Below are positions 1 to 13,855 of a DNA stretch of 64,000 nucleotides, piece by piece (position 1 is the stretch's first letter; each line of letters starts with the position of its first letter). This DNA is from Quercus robur (taxonomy: Eukaryota > Streptophyta > Magnoliopsida > Fagales > Fagaceae). A model generated the notes under the pieces. The model did no database searches and had not been told where the DNA came from. It was given only the letters and a program-made list of their open reading frames with translations. The translations under genes were made by a program, and so were the position numbers. The DNA is taken from NCBI RefSeq assembly GCF_932294415.1, contig NC_065544.1:28101210-28165209 (forward strand). The letters are read 5' to 3'.

Positions 1-3000
1 CGTTCAAAAATTAATAACACATCTAATAAGCTGAAGGATGAGGCTCCTCACTTGGCAGGTTTATACAACTTATCTCCAAAATCTTCTTTTGTAGATGCTG
101 CTCCACCATTGCCAATTTCAACCTCTGTATCTATGCATTGAGAATCAAAATTTAATTATTACAGCTGATAAAGAGAACTACCCTTATAAGAAACTAATTA
201 ACAGAGCAGATAACTGATCTAATTGTGTATAAGATAGATTATCAATAATTTTAATTAGAAAAGAACCAAGGACTAAGGGTCCGTTTGGATACCGCTTATT
301 TTGCTGAAAACTGAAAACTGAAAACACTGTAGCAAAATAATTTTTAAATGTGTGAATAGTGCCATAGGACCCATCTTTAATGAAATTTTTGTTGAAAAAA
401 GAGATTTGTGAGTCCCGTGAACAGTGCATGGGACCCACTGGAAAAGCACTTTGCAGCTGAAACGCGCTTCTCCCCCCCCCCCCCCCCCCCTTCCACAGAA
501 AAAAAGGAACGCAAGACACAGACGCTGGGCTGTAGAAGCAATCCAAACGTGTACTAAGTAAAGGAATGACATGAAAACATCAAAATTTAAATCTCTCTTA
601 AAAATAAAATAAATAAAAAAATTTAAAAAAAAAACATATTTTATGCCCTTCCGAATCTAAAAGTAGTTTATCATGGTTGAACTTTGCTATGCTAAGTGGT
701 GTAAGTAGCTTAATACACCAAATCATTCCTTTTCAAATCCAGAACATGGAATCCATAAATCAACCAGCTGACTTCAAAAGAAATCTGGATTTCCTTACCA
801 GTGAAGCAATCCTTTCTTATGGTGAAGGTGAGATTCAGACTAGCATAAATTTCATCATAAAAATTCTTTAATTACAAATTGTTCTTGAAGCTTAAGGTAT
901 CATGATAATCAGTAAAATCCTAAATTAAGACATTTTATGCAACTATGATCACATTAAAACCTTGATGTTAATCATTGATGCATGCTCCATATATACTGTA
1001 CAGTTGGAATATTATCAGTGGTAAGATGTTCTGCATCTAGTGAATGAAGCATATTACGGAAACGTAAAATATTAAAGCAGACAGTACATAATTCCAATTT
1101 GTTAAAATCATAATATGCAGTACCTTCTGAGGCAGCTGTCTCTACTTGTGTAAGTGTTTTTTTAGATTCAGCTGGAGCAAAGCCTGTATCACAAATTGCT
1201 TAGAATCACAAAGAAAATGCTGGCAGGATGACAGGTAAATGCATAAAGAACATGCAACTTTTGCCAATAAGCTCTAGCTCAACTGGCAACTTCTCCCCTT
1301 GCAAGCACTAGGTGGAGGGTGTGGTCATGAATTCAAAATCCACTAGGTGCATATCAACCAAAAAATTAAAGAACATGCACCTTTCAACTGAAGAGGCTTC
1401 ATAATAAAGCCTAGAACAACAAAAGGAAACATCAAAATTGCCTCTCCCCAGAAGGCATAACGCCAATTGAAATGATCTCCGACCTATATTTAAAAAGAGG
1501 AATTATAGGGTCAATCTGATAACATTGGGGCAAGCAATATAAAGTTATTAGGAACGAGTGAGAGATGGAAATCAGAACATAAATTATAGCAGTAGCTGGA
1601 AAATGGTCACAAATGCATACAAAGTTATTACAATTTTACAATTACATATTAATTGAGATCATATGTGAGTGAACGTGACCACATGGACCTCAGTCATATA
1701 GCAATTGAGTAAACAGACTTACCAATCCTCCATAAATATAGCCAATTGCATATCCAGTTGGTATACACATGTAAAATATTCCAAGCCACGCCGTTTTCTG
1801 AAACAAAAACAGGCTATAAGACAGGTTTCAAGAAGATCAAAAGTAAAACACAACAGAATTATTACACCAAATAGAAGATTCATTGCTAAGGGAAAAAGGA
1901 CACAAACAATTGGTCAAGCCTGAGAATATATCCAAAAGCTAGTGACTTTTGATAAAGTGAGTTTACAAGAAACATTACCATTTCCATAGATTAAAGAATA
2001 ATACATTACTAGATCTACATTAAAAAGAGGATATAGAAGCCCTCTTAAGTAATATTAAATGGCAGCCCCAAATTCCACCAAAACATCTAACTCCCGTGGC
2101 AGACCTAATCATCTGCAAGCACTCCACTCTAAAGGAGAAGGGAATCTTAGAGATCCCCTGAAGTAAATGAGAATAACCAAGGGCCTAACTTGCTATTTCT
2201 AGCCCCTAACAATAATATTCTTGTCTTCTTTTGATGACAACATTTTTGTTTTGTCTGATTATTCCTCTGGTGTCAAAATAAAGCATCCAGATATAAGAAT
2301 CTTTCCCTAAACATTAAAAAAGGGAAAGAAAAAGTTCTTATAATTCGGTCATGTCTAGATCCCACTGGCTTCTACAAGACCTATGAAAGCAAAAACATTG
2401 GTGATTTAAGCACAAAGAGAAGACTTCCTATCCCATCCACATTCCAAGCTCATAATCAGAATTGACAACTCTTAACAAACATTTAAATATTTAGCACATC
2501 AAAGTCTAGACTGAAAGTGGCCAATGAGCTCTGGTTCAAATGGTACTTCTTCCAAGAATGGGTGAAGGGTGTAGTCATGGGTTCAAAACCCAATGGGTGC
2601 ATGCATAACTTACTAATAAATGAAAAGGTCCAAACTGAAAGAGCAGCAAAATTTCAGGTGGTAGATAAAATATAACATGATCAAACCAAAGATGCTAAAG
2701 GGAACTAGAGAACATGAAATTTTTAGAACGCTTGCACACGGTGCTTTGACCTTGATATGCCATAGAATAATTTCATCCAAACATTTGAGGAACTTAATTA
2801 GTACAGTAGACAGCAGACACAGCACACATCATACAAATTCAAAATTCCAAGCATAGACAAAAGAGAGTGAAAAAAGGAACCTGAGCAGCTGGGGCATTAT
2901 CATCAATGAAGGGGGCTGCAAGACTTATAAATGATGCCTCACCAACACCAACTAGCCTACAAAAAAAAAAAAAAAAAAAGCATTACAGTGACTCATAAAC

Positions 3001-6000
3001 TATATTAATTCATGTGTTACAAAACCTTACTACTTAAGTAACCAAAGAACTACAAGGAAAAAAATATATAAGATGAGTTGAAACACACACATGCACACGC
3101 ACAAACACAGACATATGAATGTGTTCAATAGCTGGGGCATGATTATCAATAACTGACAATCATTGATGCTGTAACACTTATAAATGAAGTAGGGATGGCA
3201 AAATGTCCCCACTCAGTCCTGACTCCTGAGCCAACCAACACTGCCCCATCCTGTGTGGGTTTTCCCCACCCTGACAGGGAATGGCCAGGGGCAGATTTTT
3301 CCTATCCCTCCACCCTGCCCCACCCTGAAGTGTGTGTCTAAATATAGAATAAAATATAATTTCCTCATCAACAACAACTAGCTTCCCCCCCCAAAAAAAA
3401 AAAAAGCAACTCATAAAACCATATCAATTCACACATCACAGTATCCCTAACTACTTATGTAACCAAAGAACTACAAGGAAAATATATAAGATGAATTGAA
3501 AGAAAAGCACATGCACACACACAAAAACATGTACATAGCCTATGAGTAAGCAACTTACATGCGAGCGATTGTAATGGACCAGAAATTCCATGAAGCAGCG
3601 GAACCAATTACACCAATAGTCCAAACTGAAAGTCCCACTCCAATAAGCCGAAATGGATTGACACTGCAAAATATCATTAAAAAAAAATTAAGCACTCATA
3701 CAGAAATAAATTAATGAGGGCGGCCAGAAATCAAACCTTTGGAAGATAAAAACAAACTTAGAGCTGAAAAAATAAAAAAGCTTTCTCTCTCTTAAATCAT
3801 TATAGATAAATGTGACAAAGCTATGAAGTAGTAACTAGGAAGCATTGAGACTTCAAACTAGTAACCATATCTGTTTCAGACATGAATCTGATATGGATGC
3901 TCTCGAATACAGCAAGATACTTCTTTAACTTTTTTATTTTTCTCTTCCTCTCACTCACTCACTTTCTCTCTTCGAAATCAATAGCTCTTTGGTTGGCTTT
4001 ATTTTGTTGTTTTTATAAGTAAAAATGTTATTGAATTAGGAAAAGAGGTTGACACACAGGATGTGTACAGTCCCATTTCAAATACAAATCACAGAGAGAA
4101 GAAACTGAAAAATCAACAAAAGACATCAAAGGAATGCCACCTTGTGTACTCATCTGATCATACAAGAACTGCAAAATATGCTCTTTGATTACAAAGGTAG
4201 GACAGTCAACTCCATCAAACACCCTCTTGTTCCTTTCATACCACAAAATTCCACATGATGCAAAGAGGCATGGCTCTCCATACATTTTTAAAGCCTTTAA
4301 GCGTTTGTTGTTTATCTTTTAAACTAAAAATTAGCATAATATCTATTTAAAAATATTTATTTACAAATTATTAGAATATTGGTTAAGTGAATAAATTCAC
4401 CATTTCCCATCAGCTTAAGCTTTTATGATTAGTGGTAGTTTAACGCATATTAATAAATTAAAATATCCATGCCACATCGTATTCTAAATTTTCAAGAATT
4501 GACAAATAGTTGTCCATTTATATCGTATATGTATCCCATATACGTATCAATAACCACAAAACCAAAAGGAATCTCAATTGATTGCATGAAAGTTTGAACT
4601 TACAATCCAGGTCCCGTAAACTTAAATGAATTTATACTGCATGTAATACAAAATCTGAGGAGATGCCAAAAAACAAAAAACTTCTTCTCTTTCTTCAACC
4701 ATAGTAGATTAACATGGCAAAGCACAATGTAGAATAGTAAAAATGAATTCCACAACAAGTTCAAAAAAATTTCTGCCTCAATTATATATTCAGACTTGTC
4801 AATTTCAAGGATTCAAATGTGAAGAGGGATGAACAGGAACCTAGGCATAAAAACATAAATTTCCTTATATTCATGTTTAAAGCCTCTTTCCAATTTTGAA
4901 AAATTATTTTTATGCATAAGAACTTATTATAAGCATCATTGGATGAACTACAATTTTTATGGGTAAGTATCAAGGCAATAAGATCCTTCCCTGCACCAAA
5001 AGTTTAATGTATTTTAATAATATCTGTGCAAGTAGCATGATGATAATGAATGCCACAATCTCTCATGATCAAATTCCACATAAATTAGTATTCTATCACG
5101 TTGACCCCAAGGCTCCTCTATCAAATGGCAAAGCTAGATAATAGGAGTACTGCCAACACCAAATGGTTGAATTACATTGACAGAAATGATTATGGAGATG
5201 AAACTGGGAATATGTTTTTCTAAAAATTGTGTTCTTAGGAACTCAAGACTTTCCACAAATTTAAAACTTCACCACAAACTTCCTGTATAACAGATTTTGC
5301 AAACAGTTTCATGAATAGTCAGATCATTTAATCTATATGGCATATTTGGTATTTGCATATTAATGATAAGATCTTCTCTTGGTAATGTTTGGTAAACTTA
5401 AAAGAAAGCATTGGACAAGATAAATTGATGATAAAGAGAATAGCATAAAAGTGGAACACAAAACATAGATTTTAATTGGCAGCCATGGCAAATAAGAAAG
5501 ATGCATGGAAATATGGAATCAATTCTTATATGCACCTTATAATCAGCAAAGTACCCCCCCCCCCCCCTTTCTCCAAAATGGAGGTATATTTTTCATTTAT
5601 TATTGAATTCTGTTTCTTATCTTGAGTCTTTTTCCCCCCTTTACCCTTCAATAAACTATAGCAGGATAGGTTGGTGATCAATGCAAAACAAGATGGTTAT
5701 TACCTCTTTGCTAGTGTTGCAAATATGGGAGAAGCCACAAGAAGTCCAACCATAAAAGCTGATGATATAACTCCATCTTCAAAATTGCTCAAGTTGAACT
5801 GCCCCCTGCATACAATAAGGAATTGAAATTAAGTCCAGGAAATTTAAGCTTCTTGAAAAAGTAAATGTCCCATAATTTTAGTGCTCAAGCAAATGTCCCA
5901 CGAATGAGCATAAAAAGTGGATACAACACTCGGGGACAGTCGCATCCACCCACCTAACCACATCCAAATAGATACACATGACCTCAATCAGTTAGTCCCA

Positions 6001-7541
6001 CCGCAAGTGAACATTAGTTTTACACCACATGAATGTAGTATGTATGTACACAAATATGACTAGAGAAGAAGTGAAGTAACAAATAGTATTCTCAGCCCCC
6101 CGCCCCCCATAAAAAAAAAAAAATAATAAATAAATAAAAAATAAAAATAAAAAAATAAAAAGATAAGAAGAAAGGGAAAATGAAATAGAATAAAGGTATG
6201 TCAAATGCTAGGGAGGAAAGCTCAGTTTCACAGGTTCAAATGAAAAGACCCAAGTTAATCTTACTGTATTCCGGTACCAGGTGTGCATGAACCACTTTTG
6301 TTGCAAGTTCTTTCGCTACCATTCACACCATTACTTGCTATTGCTCCGCGATCCAAGTAATTTATCAAGTTAATCACACAAAAGATAAAAAGTAACCTGC
6401 AAAAATGACATAAACAAGTCTATTACATTGTGCGATGAACAACATGAAATAAGGACCATAAAGTTTGAAACTTCAAGAGATTTTCAACCCAAACTCAGAG
6501 TTAAATAAAACAAGTAATAGGCATAGACTCAGACACAAAATCAAGAAGGTCGTGTAACTTTCCTTTTTTTTTTGGGGGGGGAGATAGCAAGCCAGGGTTA
6601 CACACATGCCAAATTTTTATTTGATTGTCTAAATCACCCTGCCTTTCAATATCAAAAACATAACAGCTGTCATTTTGCCACTTACACCTAAGCATCCACA
6701 GCCAAGCTACTTGGGCTGATGAATTAGAAATTAAGTAAACAAGAAGTATCATTTTCCTTTAAATCATTAAATGTTCCGTTCGTAATCTACCGGAACTTTT
6801 TATCAGAATCAATAATGAATATTCAGAACACTCTATCATCCTGAAAATGGGACTTCAAAAACCTTAAGAAAATTATCTTTAGTAAAGAATCAAATCAACA
6901 TGTGTTCCAACCCATCCATGTCTATGGTAGAAAAGATGCAAAGAAAACAAGCATAGGCAAATGTGCAATGAGATATCAAATCGTAGCCAAAATTTTTGTA
7001 TTTTAATCGATTCCCGGTGACCAATTTGATCACAGAAGAGTCTGAATTTTAATATCAACCCTATAGCATCTGTGTTTCTAAAGTACTCCATATATAAGAA
7101 ATTTCTAACTGACCCAACTTACTGGATTGGACGAACTTTCTATTCCCTTCAAGGAATATTAAACATTAAAACATACAAAAATCCAGCAACATCACACTTC
7201 CAAAGTTCAAAATTTGAAAATTCTGCACATTGACATTGGCTTCCAGAAACACTAATACAATTGAACCAAACTGACCCAAATGAGCAAATTTTCTCTATTT
7301 TCTAAACAACCAATACACAAAGAAAACCCACAACTCTCAATATCAAGAACCCAAAAAAGGTCTCTCTCTCCAAAAAAAAAAAAAAACAAATTAACACCCA
7401 CAAAAGCACAAGAAAGTACCTCTTGGGTGTGAACCATGAAGGAGTAGGAGCAGTTTTAGGAGGTTCCAAAACCATGCCTTTCTCATCAGCCCAAGGCTTA
7501 GATTCCTTTGCAATTGTTTGTTCTTCTTTCTCCATTGCCAT
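1..7541 (-). CDS. Spinster-type MFS transporter (probable sphingolipid transporter spinster homolog), 5' part, runs off left edge
   Basis: Nine coding exons read on the minus strand: 7420-7541, 6265-6396, 5704-5805, 3559-3663, 2881-2956, 1723-1797, 1381-1483, 1124-1183 and 52-130. All junctions are GT/AG and the phases agree from exon to exon, giving about 284 residues; the rest lies left of the window. The start is the ATG at 7541 (MAMEKEEQ); no ATG lies upstream in that frame nearby. Family-typical stretches are INYLDRGAIASNGVNG in exon 2, NLSNFEDGVISSAFMVG in exon 3, SVNPFRLIGVG in exon 4 and LVGVGEASFISLAAPFIDD in exons 4-5, which match plant spinster homologs of the major facilitator superfamily. 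By family knowledge it is a multi-span membrane carrier, with sphingolipid or related lipid transport proposed; the substrate cannot be read here. A loop in exons 8-9 is acidic and hydrophilic. Introns carry SINEs, a LINE remnant, a MITE and a decayed exon copy. Confidence 0.9.
278..552. mobile_element. hAT-like MITE (family 1) in a Spinster-gene intron
   Basis: The ends are imperfect inverted repeats (GTCCGTTTGGAT and, reversed, ACACGTTTGGAT), flanked by the direct repeat ACTAAG at 272-277 and 553-558 (one mismatch if extended to 8 bp). The inside has the family signature CTTATTTTGCTGAAA and tracts with GTGGGACCCA. Related copies lie at about 36744-36944 and 38911-39106. A 20-base C run lies at about 471-490. 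Confidence 0.6.
1266..1362 (+). mobile_element. tRNA-derived SINE (family S1), copy 1
   Basis: TAGCTCAACTGG fits the pol III A box consensus, and GAATTCAAAATCC about 55 nt further fits a decayed B box. The same unit recurs at about 2519-2620 and 34411-34515 with the shared parts GAGCTCT...GGTCATG and GGTGCAT. It lies in an intron. Confidence 0.55.
2519..2622 (+). mobile_element. tRNA-derived SINE (family S1), copy 2
   Basis: Same unit as at 1266: GAGCTCTGGTTCAAATGG (A box side), then GGGTTCAAAACCC (B box) and GGGTGCATGCATAAC. Intronic. Confidence 0.55.
2873..3545. repeat. Local duplication that includes a Spinster exon; second copy decayed
   Basis: Segment 2873-3118 (exon 2881-2956 plus flanking intron) is repeated at about 3121-3545. 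The second copy keeps AGCTGGGGCAT, ACTTATAAATGA, CAACAACTAGC and, further on, ACCAAAGAACTACAAGGAAA with a CA-rich tract. It has lost frame and is split by about 165 bp of more GC-rich sequence (about 3190-3355). Confidence 0.65.
4012..4288 (-). mobile_element. 3' end of a LINE (L1-type), 5'-truncated remnant
   Basis: An 85-residue minus frame (4028-4285) contains ILWYERNKRVFDG, like the C-terminal zf-RVT region of plant L1 LINE reverse transcriptases. It is followed by a stop and a short 3'UTR ending near an ACTTATAAAAACAAC tail. There is no other LINE coding sequence, so this is a dead fragment in an intron of the Spinster-type gene. Confidence 0.5.
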
Positions 7542-7713
7542 CAAACAATGAAAGAAAGAAGAATTTTACAGTGAACGATTTAAACTTTGATTTTATGAAT
7601 AGTAGTTTTTGGTTGGTAAAGGTGGAATGGAAAAAAAGATTTAGTCTTGAAAGGTGTTTAGCGTCAGCTAACAGCTTCTTCTTGCTGTCAAATGATTGGG
7701 AGTGTGTTTATAC

Positions 7714-7721
7714 TTTATATA
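7714..7721 (-). promoter_or_regulatory. TATA box of the Spinster-type gene
   Basis: On the minus strand the sequence reads CTATATAAAG about 175 nt upstream of the start codon. A transcription start near 7685 and a 5'UTR of about 140 nt are inferred from the usual 30-nt spacing. Confidence 0.55.
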
Positions 7722-7799
7722 GAAAAGGGTGTCGTTGTGGGTTGGAAATTGGTGTCTTTGAATTTATCGTTCGATTTAAATAAGGAGTCCGAGGAAAAG

Positions 7800-8273
7800 A
7801 AGGGATTTTTTTTTTTTTTTGAAGTACTTATTAGTTGTATATCCCAAAACAAACACTAATTCAAGACGGAATATCCTATAAGTTTGTTTAGATATTTTTG
7901 GAATTTTTTTCTTCAATGCTCAAAAGTTATTAAATTTGGTTTAAATTTTAAAATATCATCAATGCCTTGTTATATTATTATATCACTACTACAACACAAG
8001 CCCTGGCCAAATAATACTATTAGCTTTTATAAAAATAAAAAATAAAAAATAAAAATATTAGCTTAAGGGGTTCCAAAAAAAAAAAAAAAATCTAGAGTAA
8101 AAGTAAATATGGTACCTTATTTGTAGTATATTAGATACAATACCTTATTTGTAGTTCATTAGATTTCTAATTAAGTTCAAATACTTGGTTAAATTGATTA
8201 ATAAAATACAAATATGTTCCTTTTTTAAGGACAATTAAATTCAATTTATCTAAATATTTGAATTTAATTAAGA
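7800..8273. other. AT-rich spacer, no gene seen
   Basis: AT-rich sequence with A/T homopolymers and short repeats, no open frame of note, and no recognised element. Confidence 0.5.
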
Positions 8274-9234
8274 AACATGACTGTAACTAAATTCAACTCA
8301 TTAATTTGAAAAAAATAATTGTGAAAATTGTGTACCTAACCTTATCCGAACTCAAAACAATCTCAGTTTTCTTAAAAATAAAAATATAAAAAATATATAT
8401 ATATAAAAAATTAAAAAAAGAAAAGAAAAGAGAAGCAATCTCAGTTCATAAGTGGTTTACGACTTTACGTTGGTTCCAATTTTTATTAGACCATGATTTT
8501 AGGAGATCTTATCTCCTGGCTATAATAAAGATATCAATATCTCATAATATAGATTATCAAAAAGATATCTCATGATATAATATAAATTGTGGGAGACGGA
8601 AAAAAAAAAAAAAAAAAAATTTAGTGATGAATATTCCTCGAGATTATTGAAATGATCCTTTAGCTTAGCCAATAAAGAATTCGTAACTAATCATCTCAAA
8701 AAAAAAAAAAAAAAAAAAAAATCGTAACTAGTGTTTGTTTGTTTGTATAACTTGGGAATTGGCAAATTGGACTTTAAATCAAAAGTATGTATAACTTGTG
8801 TTTGTTTGTTTTTTGAGCTTCTATATTAAATTTGGGGAATGCTAACAAATGTCCTTAAGGTATTGACTAATAATCAATTTAAAGAAATTTTTTATGGAAA
8901 AAGAAAAAGAAAATAATTATGTGATGTTTGGTACAGGAGAATCCACGTTACTCCTAGTATCCAGATTCTTAGGAATTTGAATGCCTAAGAATGTAGCTAT
9001 TCTTATGTTTAGTTTCATTAAAAATCTTTTAAGATTTCTAGGAATGTGAAATGATAATGTTTGGTTTTTTTCTAGAAATCTTAAATGAATTATTTATTTT
9101 TCTCATTCTATCCTTGGATTTGAATGTGAACTACAACATGACTGTAACTAAATTTAACTCACTAATTTGAAAAAAATAATTGTGAAAATTGTGCACCCAA
9201 CCTTATCCGAACTCAAAACAATCTCAGTTTTCTT

Positions 9235-9271
<37 letters not shown>

Positions 9272-9984
9272 TAAAATAAAAAAAGAAAAAATAAAAAGAA
9301 AAAGAAAAAGAGAAGCAATCTCAGATCATAAGTGGTTTACGACTTTACGTTGGTTCCAATTTTTATTAGACCATCTGGCTATAATAAAGATATCAATATC
9401 TCATAATATAGATTATCAAAAAGATATCTCATGAAATAATATAAATTGTGGGAGACAGAGAAAAAAAAAAAAAAAGAATTTAGTGATGAATATTCCTCGA
9501 GATTATTGAAATGATCCTTTAGCTTAGCCAATAAAGAATTCGTAACTAATCATCTCAAAAAAAAAAAAAAAAAAATTGTAACTAGTGTTTGTTTGTTTGT
9601 TTGTATAACTTGGGAATTGGCAAATTGGACTTTAAATCAAAAGTATGTATAACTTGTGTTTGTTTGTTTTTTGAGCTTCTATATTAAGTTTGGGGAATGC
9701 TAATGAATGCCCTTAGGATATTGACTAATAATCAATTTAAAGAAATTTTTTATGGAAAAAAAAAATTATGTGATGTTTGGTTCAGGAGAATCCACGTTAC
9801 TCCTGGCATCCAGATTCCTAGGAATCTGAATGCTTAGGAATGTAGCTATTCTTATGTTTAGTTTCATTAAAAATCTTTTAAGATTTCTAGGAATGTGAAA
9901 TGATAATGTTTGGTTTATTTCTAGAAATCTTAAATGAATTATTTATTTTTCCCATTCTATCCTTGGATTTGAATGTGAACTACC
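8274..9984. repeat. Direct tandem duplication, unit about 855 bp
   Basis: Copy 1 is about 8274-9133 and copy 2 about 9134-9984. Shared landmarks include AACATGACTGTAACTAAAT, ACGACTTTACGTTGGTTCC, ATATTCCTCGAGATTATTG and CCTTGGATTTGAATGTGAAC. The copies differ by scattered substitutions, A-tract and TA-tract lengths, and a 16-bp stretch after TTTTATTAGACCAT missing from copy 2. No coding sequence. Confidence 0.85.
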
Positions 9985-10493
9985 AAGTCCTTTAAAAAAA
10001 AATCTTCCTTTAAATAAATAATGAAAAACAAAATATAAACTATTAATTATGACAAATTCATTAAAACTGAGGTCTAACATTTTAAAATAACAAGTATAAT
10101 ACAAAAATAAATATTTAAATTCTCAAATGCTTTATTCTTAATAATAATTTTTAAAAAAGTTTAATTCATAACAAAACAACCTGACAATGTTTAGGTCTAT
10201 AACACGAGAAAAGATATTGATGAATTGTTTTATATTTTATCTTAATTGCTTAAATGATAAGGAAAAAAAGGTTAAAATTGTCAATTTATAAAAAATACAA
10301 TTTCCTTTAAGTTTGGGAATCTGGATACCCACCTGTTTTAAAGGGAATTCACATTTCTACTGAGAGGGGTTTGAAGGGGAAATCCAAATTCTCTTGACAT
10401 CTGAGTCCCTAGCGTGATTTGCAACCAAACATGAGAATTTTTAAACATTCCTAGGAATCCTAAAACATTACCTCATAGTAAACACCACATTAA
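9768..10493. mobile_element. MITE-like element with short inverted ends
   Basis: The left end ATGTGATGTTTGGTTCAGGAG is mirrored by the right end, which reads on the other strand ATGTGGTGTTTACTATGAGG. Inside, CCTAGGAAT recurs near both ends. Its left part was also copied by the 855-bp tandem duplication (about 8920-9133). No ORF. The boundaries are approximate. Confidence 0.4.
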
Positions 10494-12407
10494 TGTTTTG
10501 ACAAATTTTTTCATTTCTTATAAAAGTGGTATCAAAACTTTTCTAAAATAAATTGTTAACTAATGCCCTAAGAACACTCGTTTATAATAGTTGTTAACTA
10601 GTGCAATGCACCCAAAAAATTTCTGGAAAAAATATGTACAGCATGACTCAACTCCAATCATAACTTCTTTGCTCTGCGCTTGAGATTTCTGTTCCAATAG
10701 ACATAGACATAGAACAATTGAAAGACTTAACACCTGCCAATATAAACAATCGATTAGTAGAAACAAACATATGATATAATCATGAATATGTAGTTTACTA
10801 AAATTCCAATAACACTCTTTTATTAAAAAAAAACATTTAAAGATAACTTTTTATTCACCTTTACATGAGATTGTAATTTTATGTGCCATTTTTTATTGGC
10901 ATGTACCCAAGGATAGAAATTAAATTTCTTAGAGGAATATCTTAGCACGAATGAATTTCTCTTTTGTTGAAATAGTATCATAATATCTGGCATTTTTCAT
11001 TAAGAGCAGGTCATTTCTATTCAATTTGAAAAGGTTACATGGAAAAGATCGAACCAATAACACATCAACATAAAAACAAATACGTAATAGTTAAATCAAG
11101 TTCTGCATTACTAACCTTTGTATGCATTTCCTCGTCGATTCCTATCGCATGTTTTCAAAGTTTTAGTTTTCATTTATAAATGTAGTTGAATTGATGAAAT
11201 TAACTTAGGAAAAATTCAAACAATGGGAAATGTGCAATTCAGGGGATCTTAGGAATTGCTCACCATCATTGTGGGCTTTGGTTGAAAAGGCAAGAGTTGA
11301 AAATTCTTTAAAATTGTTTGATGGAAGGATAGATTGGTGAGTCACCAGCCCTAGAATTCATTCTAATTTCTCACTAGAGTAATGGAGTAACGTGTGTAAG
11401 GTGAAAACTGAATCTAAAATAGGAGTAGAATGGGATTATTTGGAATTGAAAAATGAGTAGAAAAGCAACTAAAAGTGGGGGAGATAGAGATATAAAAGTA
11501 GTAACTAATCGTAGGAGATTTTTTATTTATTTTATTTATTTATTTTTTATTTGGATCCTAGGAGATTTTGATTTAGTGGGAAGTTAGTGGGATGGTTGTG
11601 TATGGTGTTTGAAGAGTGGGAGTCAGTTATTCAAGAAGCAAATAGTCTGTAAAATGCTTTTTTAAATTTTCCTAAAATTTAGGAGTTTTTAAATTAGTAA
11701 ATTTACATATATAATCTTATTATTTAAGTTTTACAAACTGGTAAATTTGAGGGTATTTTGGCTATCGAAATTGAGGAATCCAAACAGGGAAAGCCCCTTA
11801 AATAATAGTATAGATAATAGTATAGATGAAGGACAAAATTTAGGTATAGTACTTTAGGTTATGTTCATTAGGTTCCTCTATTAAGATTCAACCATGTGGC
11901 TATTAAACAAAAAAATATACTTTCATCCCATGAGAAAAAAATGACATGACAGAATTTTAAGAGGGGAACCTAAAGAACAATACCTAAGTACTGTACATAA
12001 GTCTTGCTCAAAAATGAATTACCCTAAAAAAAATGATACATTATATAACCTTGGAAATATTCTATAGGGAGGTCCAAATTTTGCAAAAAAAAGATCAAAT
12101 ATTCAGATGTTAAATATACTAAAAGCCAAGAAAATCAAATAGTTAGAACATTAAAAGCCTAGGAATTATTGAAATAAAACACAAAATATGTTAGTACACA
12201 ATAGAGTTATAACTGGTTAAAGTTGCCAGATAGTTTCAAAATTTTGCAAAAAAATATTTAGATTTTAAAACTTCAAGAAGGCCAAAAAAAAAAAAATCCA
12301 AAGATTCAGTTCCTACAAATGTCTGAAACCAAAAAAAAAAAAAAAAAAAAATGATACTATATTTATCAGAACACATACTATACACAAACTATTGGATTAT
12401 TGGATAA
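10494..12407. other. Spacer without recognisable gene
   Basis: AT-rich sequence with only short chance frames and several A homopolymers (for example near 12280 and 12330). I recognise no element. Confidence 0.45.
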
Positions 12408-12787
12408 GCAGACCAATTCAAAGAATTAAATAAAGAGTAAATATATAGTTCTTTATCAAATTTGTATAATTGCTCTTCAATTAAACAGGACAATTAACTA
12501 AAACTAAAGCACATAAAGATGGTGATCGGTGACTTACTATTTATTTCAGGAGATAGTATAAGGGCGCTAGGAAAGCTTCACGTAGGGTCTAGCTATAGCA
12601 GACCAATTCAAAGAATTAAATAAAGAGTAAATATATAGTTCTTTATCAGATTTGTATAATTTTTCTTCAATTAAACATGACAATTAACTAAAACTAAAGC
12701 ACATAAAGATGGTGATTGGTGACTTACTATTTGTTTCAAGAGATAGTATAAGGGTGCTAGGAAAGCTTCACGTAGGGTTTAGCTATA
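12408..12787. repeat. Tandem duplication, two 190-bp units
   Basis: Units 12408-12597 and 12598-12787 both begin GCAGACCAATTCAAAG and end CACGTAGGGTYTAGCTATA, with a handful of substitutions and no indels. Non-coding. Confidence 0.9.
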
Positions 12788-13017
12788 GTAGTGTGTTGCA
12801 TTTGTTTTCTGTTTGAGAAATTTAGTTTAACGTAGGGTTTTTATAAGGAAGAGATGAGTCCTAACCTATTTATGTATGTATTGTGCGGCAGATTGCAATT
12901 TAATTAAAGAAATTAAAAAATAAAATAAATTGAAAAGGTGTGGAAAATTGTTTAAAAAAAAAATGATAATGATATGGCAAGTTCTAAAGAAGTTAATAAA
13001 AAGTCAAAGGTTTTGGT

Positions 13018-13050
<33 letters not shown>

Positions 13051-13855
13051 TGTGGGGATAAGCGAGCCGAGTAGGAGTATTAGGCCGTGTGCCATGCCCT
13101 AGGATACTTAGAAACCCGAGGATAGTCGTAGGGTTTATTAAGTTTGGGGATCAATCAGTCGAGGATGAGAAAGTATAACAACAAGCTGGTAGTAGTTCCC
13201 GAGGAGTCGAGCTTCCTTGGGAAAGCGTTGTGGAAGGTTGGAGCCCAGCCTTCCCTGGAATGCTATACAAGAGGTAATCCTTCTTTTTATAGATAAGTTT
13301 CAAGGAAAATAACCAACAATGAAAGAATAAATATTTGGGAAGAAGGTTGCTACCACCATATTAAATGTTCTGCACCTAACTAACTGACCGCATTTATGTG
13401 GAAATGATCCCTGAGCAAAGATATCTCAATTCACAGCTACTCACAAAGTTTCCAATAGGTTTCTGATGGGACAAGCACCTAAGAGGTCACCTATGTGATT
13501 AACAAGTGGAGGGCTAAGATTGAAAATAACAGGACTATATAAGGGAAAGGTCCCCATGAAAAAAAGGGGATGTAATCCGAAAAGGACAAACAAAAAAAAA
13601 AAAAAAAAAAAAAAATCCTGTACTTAGATAAACTTAAGTGAATATAAGAACACTTCATCCTTGGACTTAACCGAGGAGTGTTATTCCTTTTAAATTGTGT
13701 TTTCTTATCTTCCTAGCATGAATCCAATCTATTATTACCCATACTTGATTTGCTAAGTCTTTTACTTGTAAAATTCACTCTCTAACAAATATGTTGTTGT
13801 GGGTTTGTTGGGCCATCATCTATTTTTAGTGGGTTGGGAGTCTAATTCTAGTCCT

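Noticed and set aside
184-572. Minus-strand frames of about 100-120 codons near the left edge
   Set aside because: They run through a poly-C/poly-G tract inside a MITE and overlap an intron. No family features.
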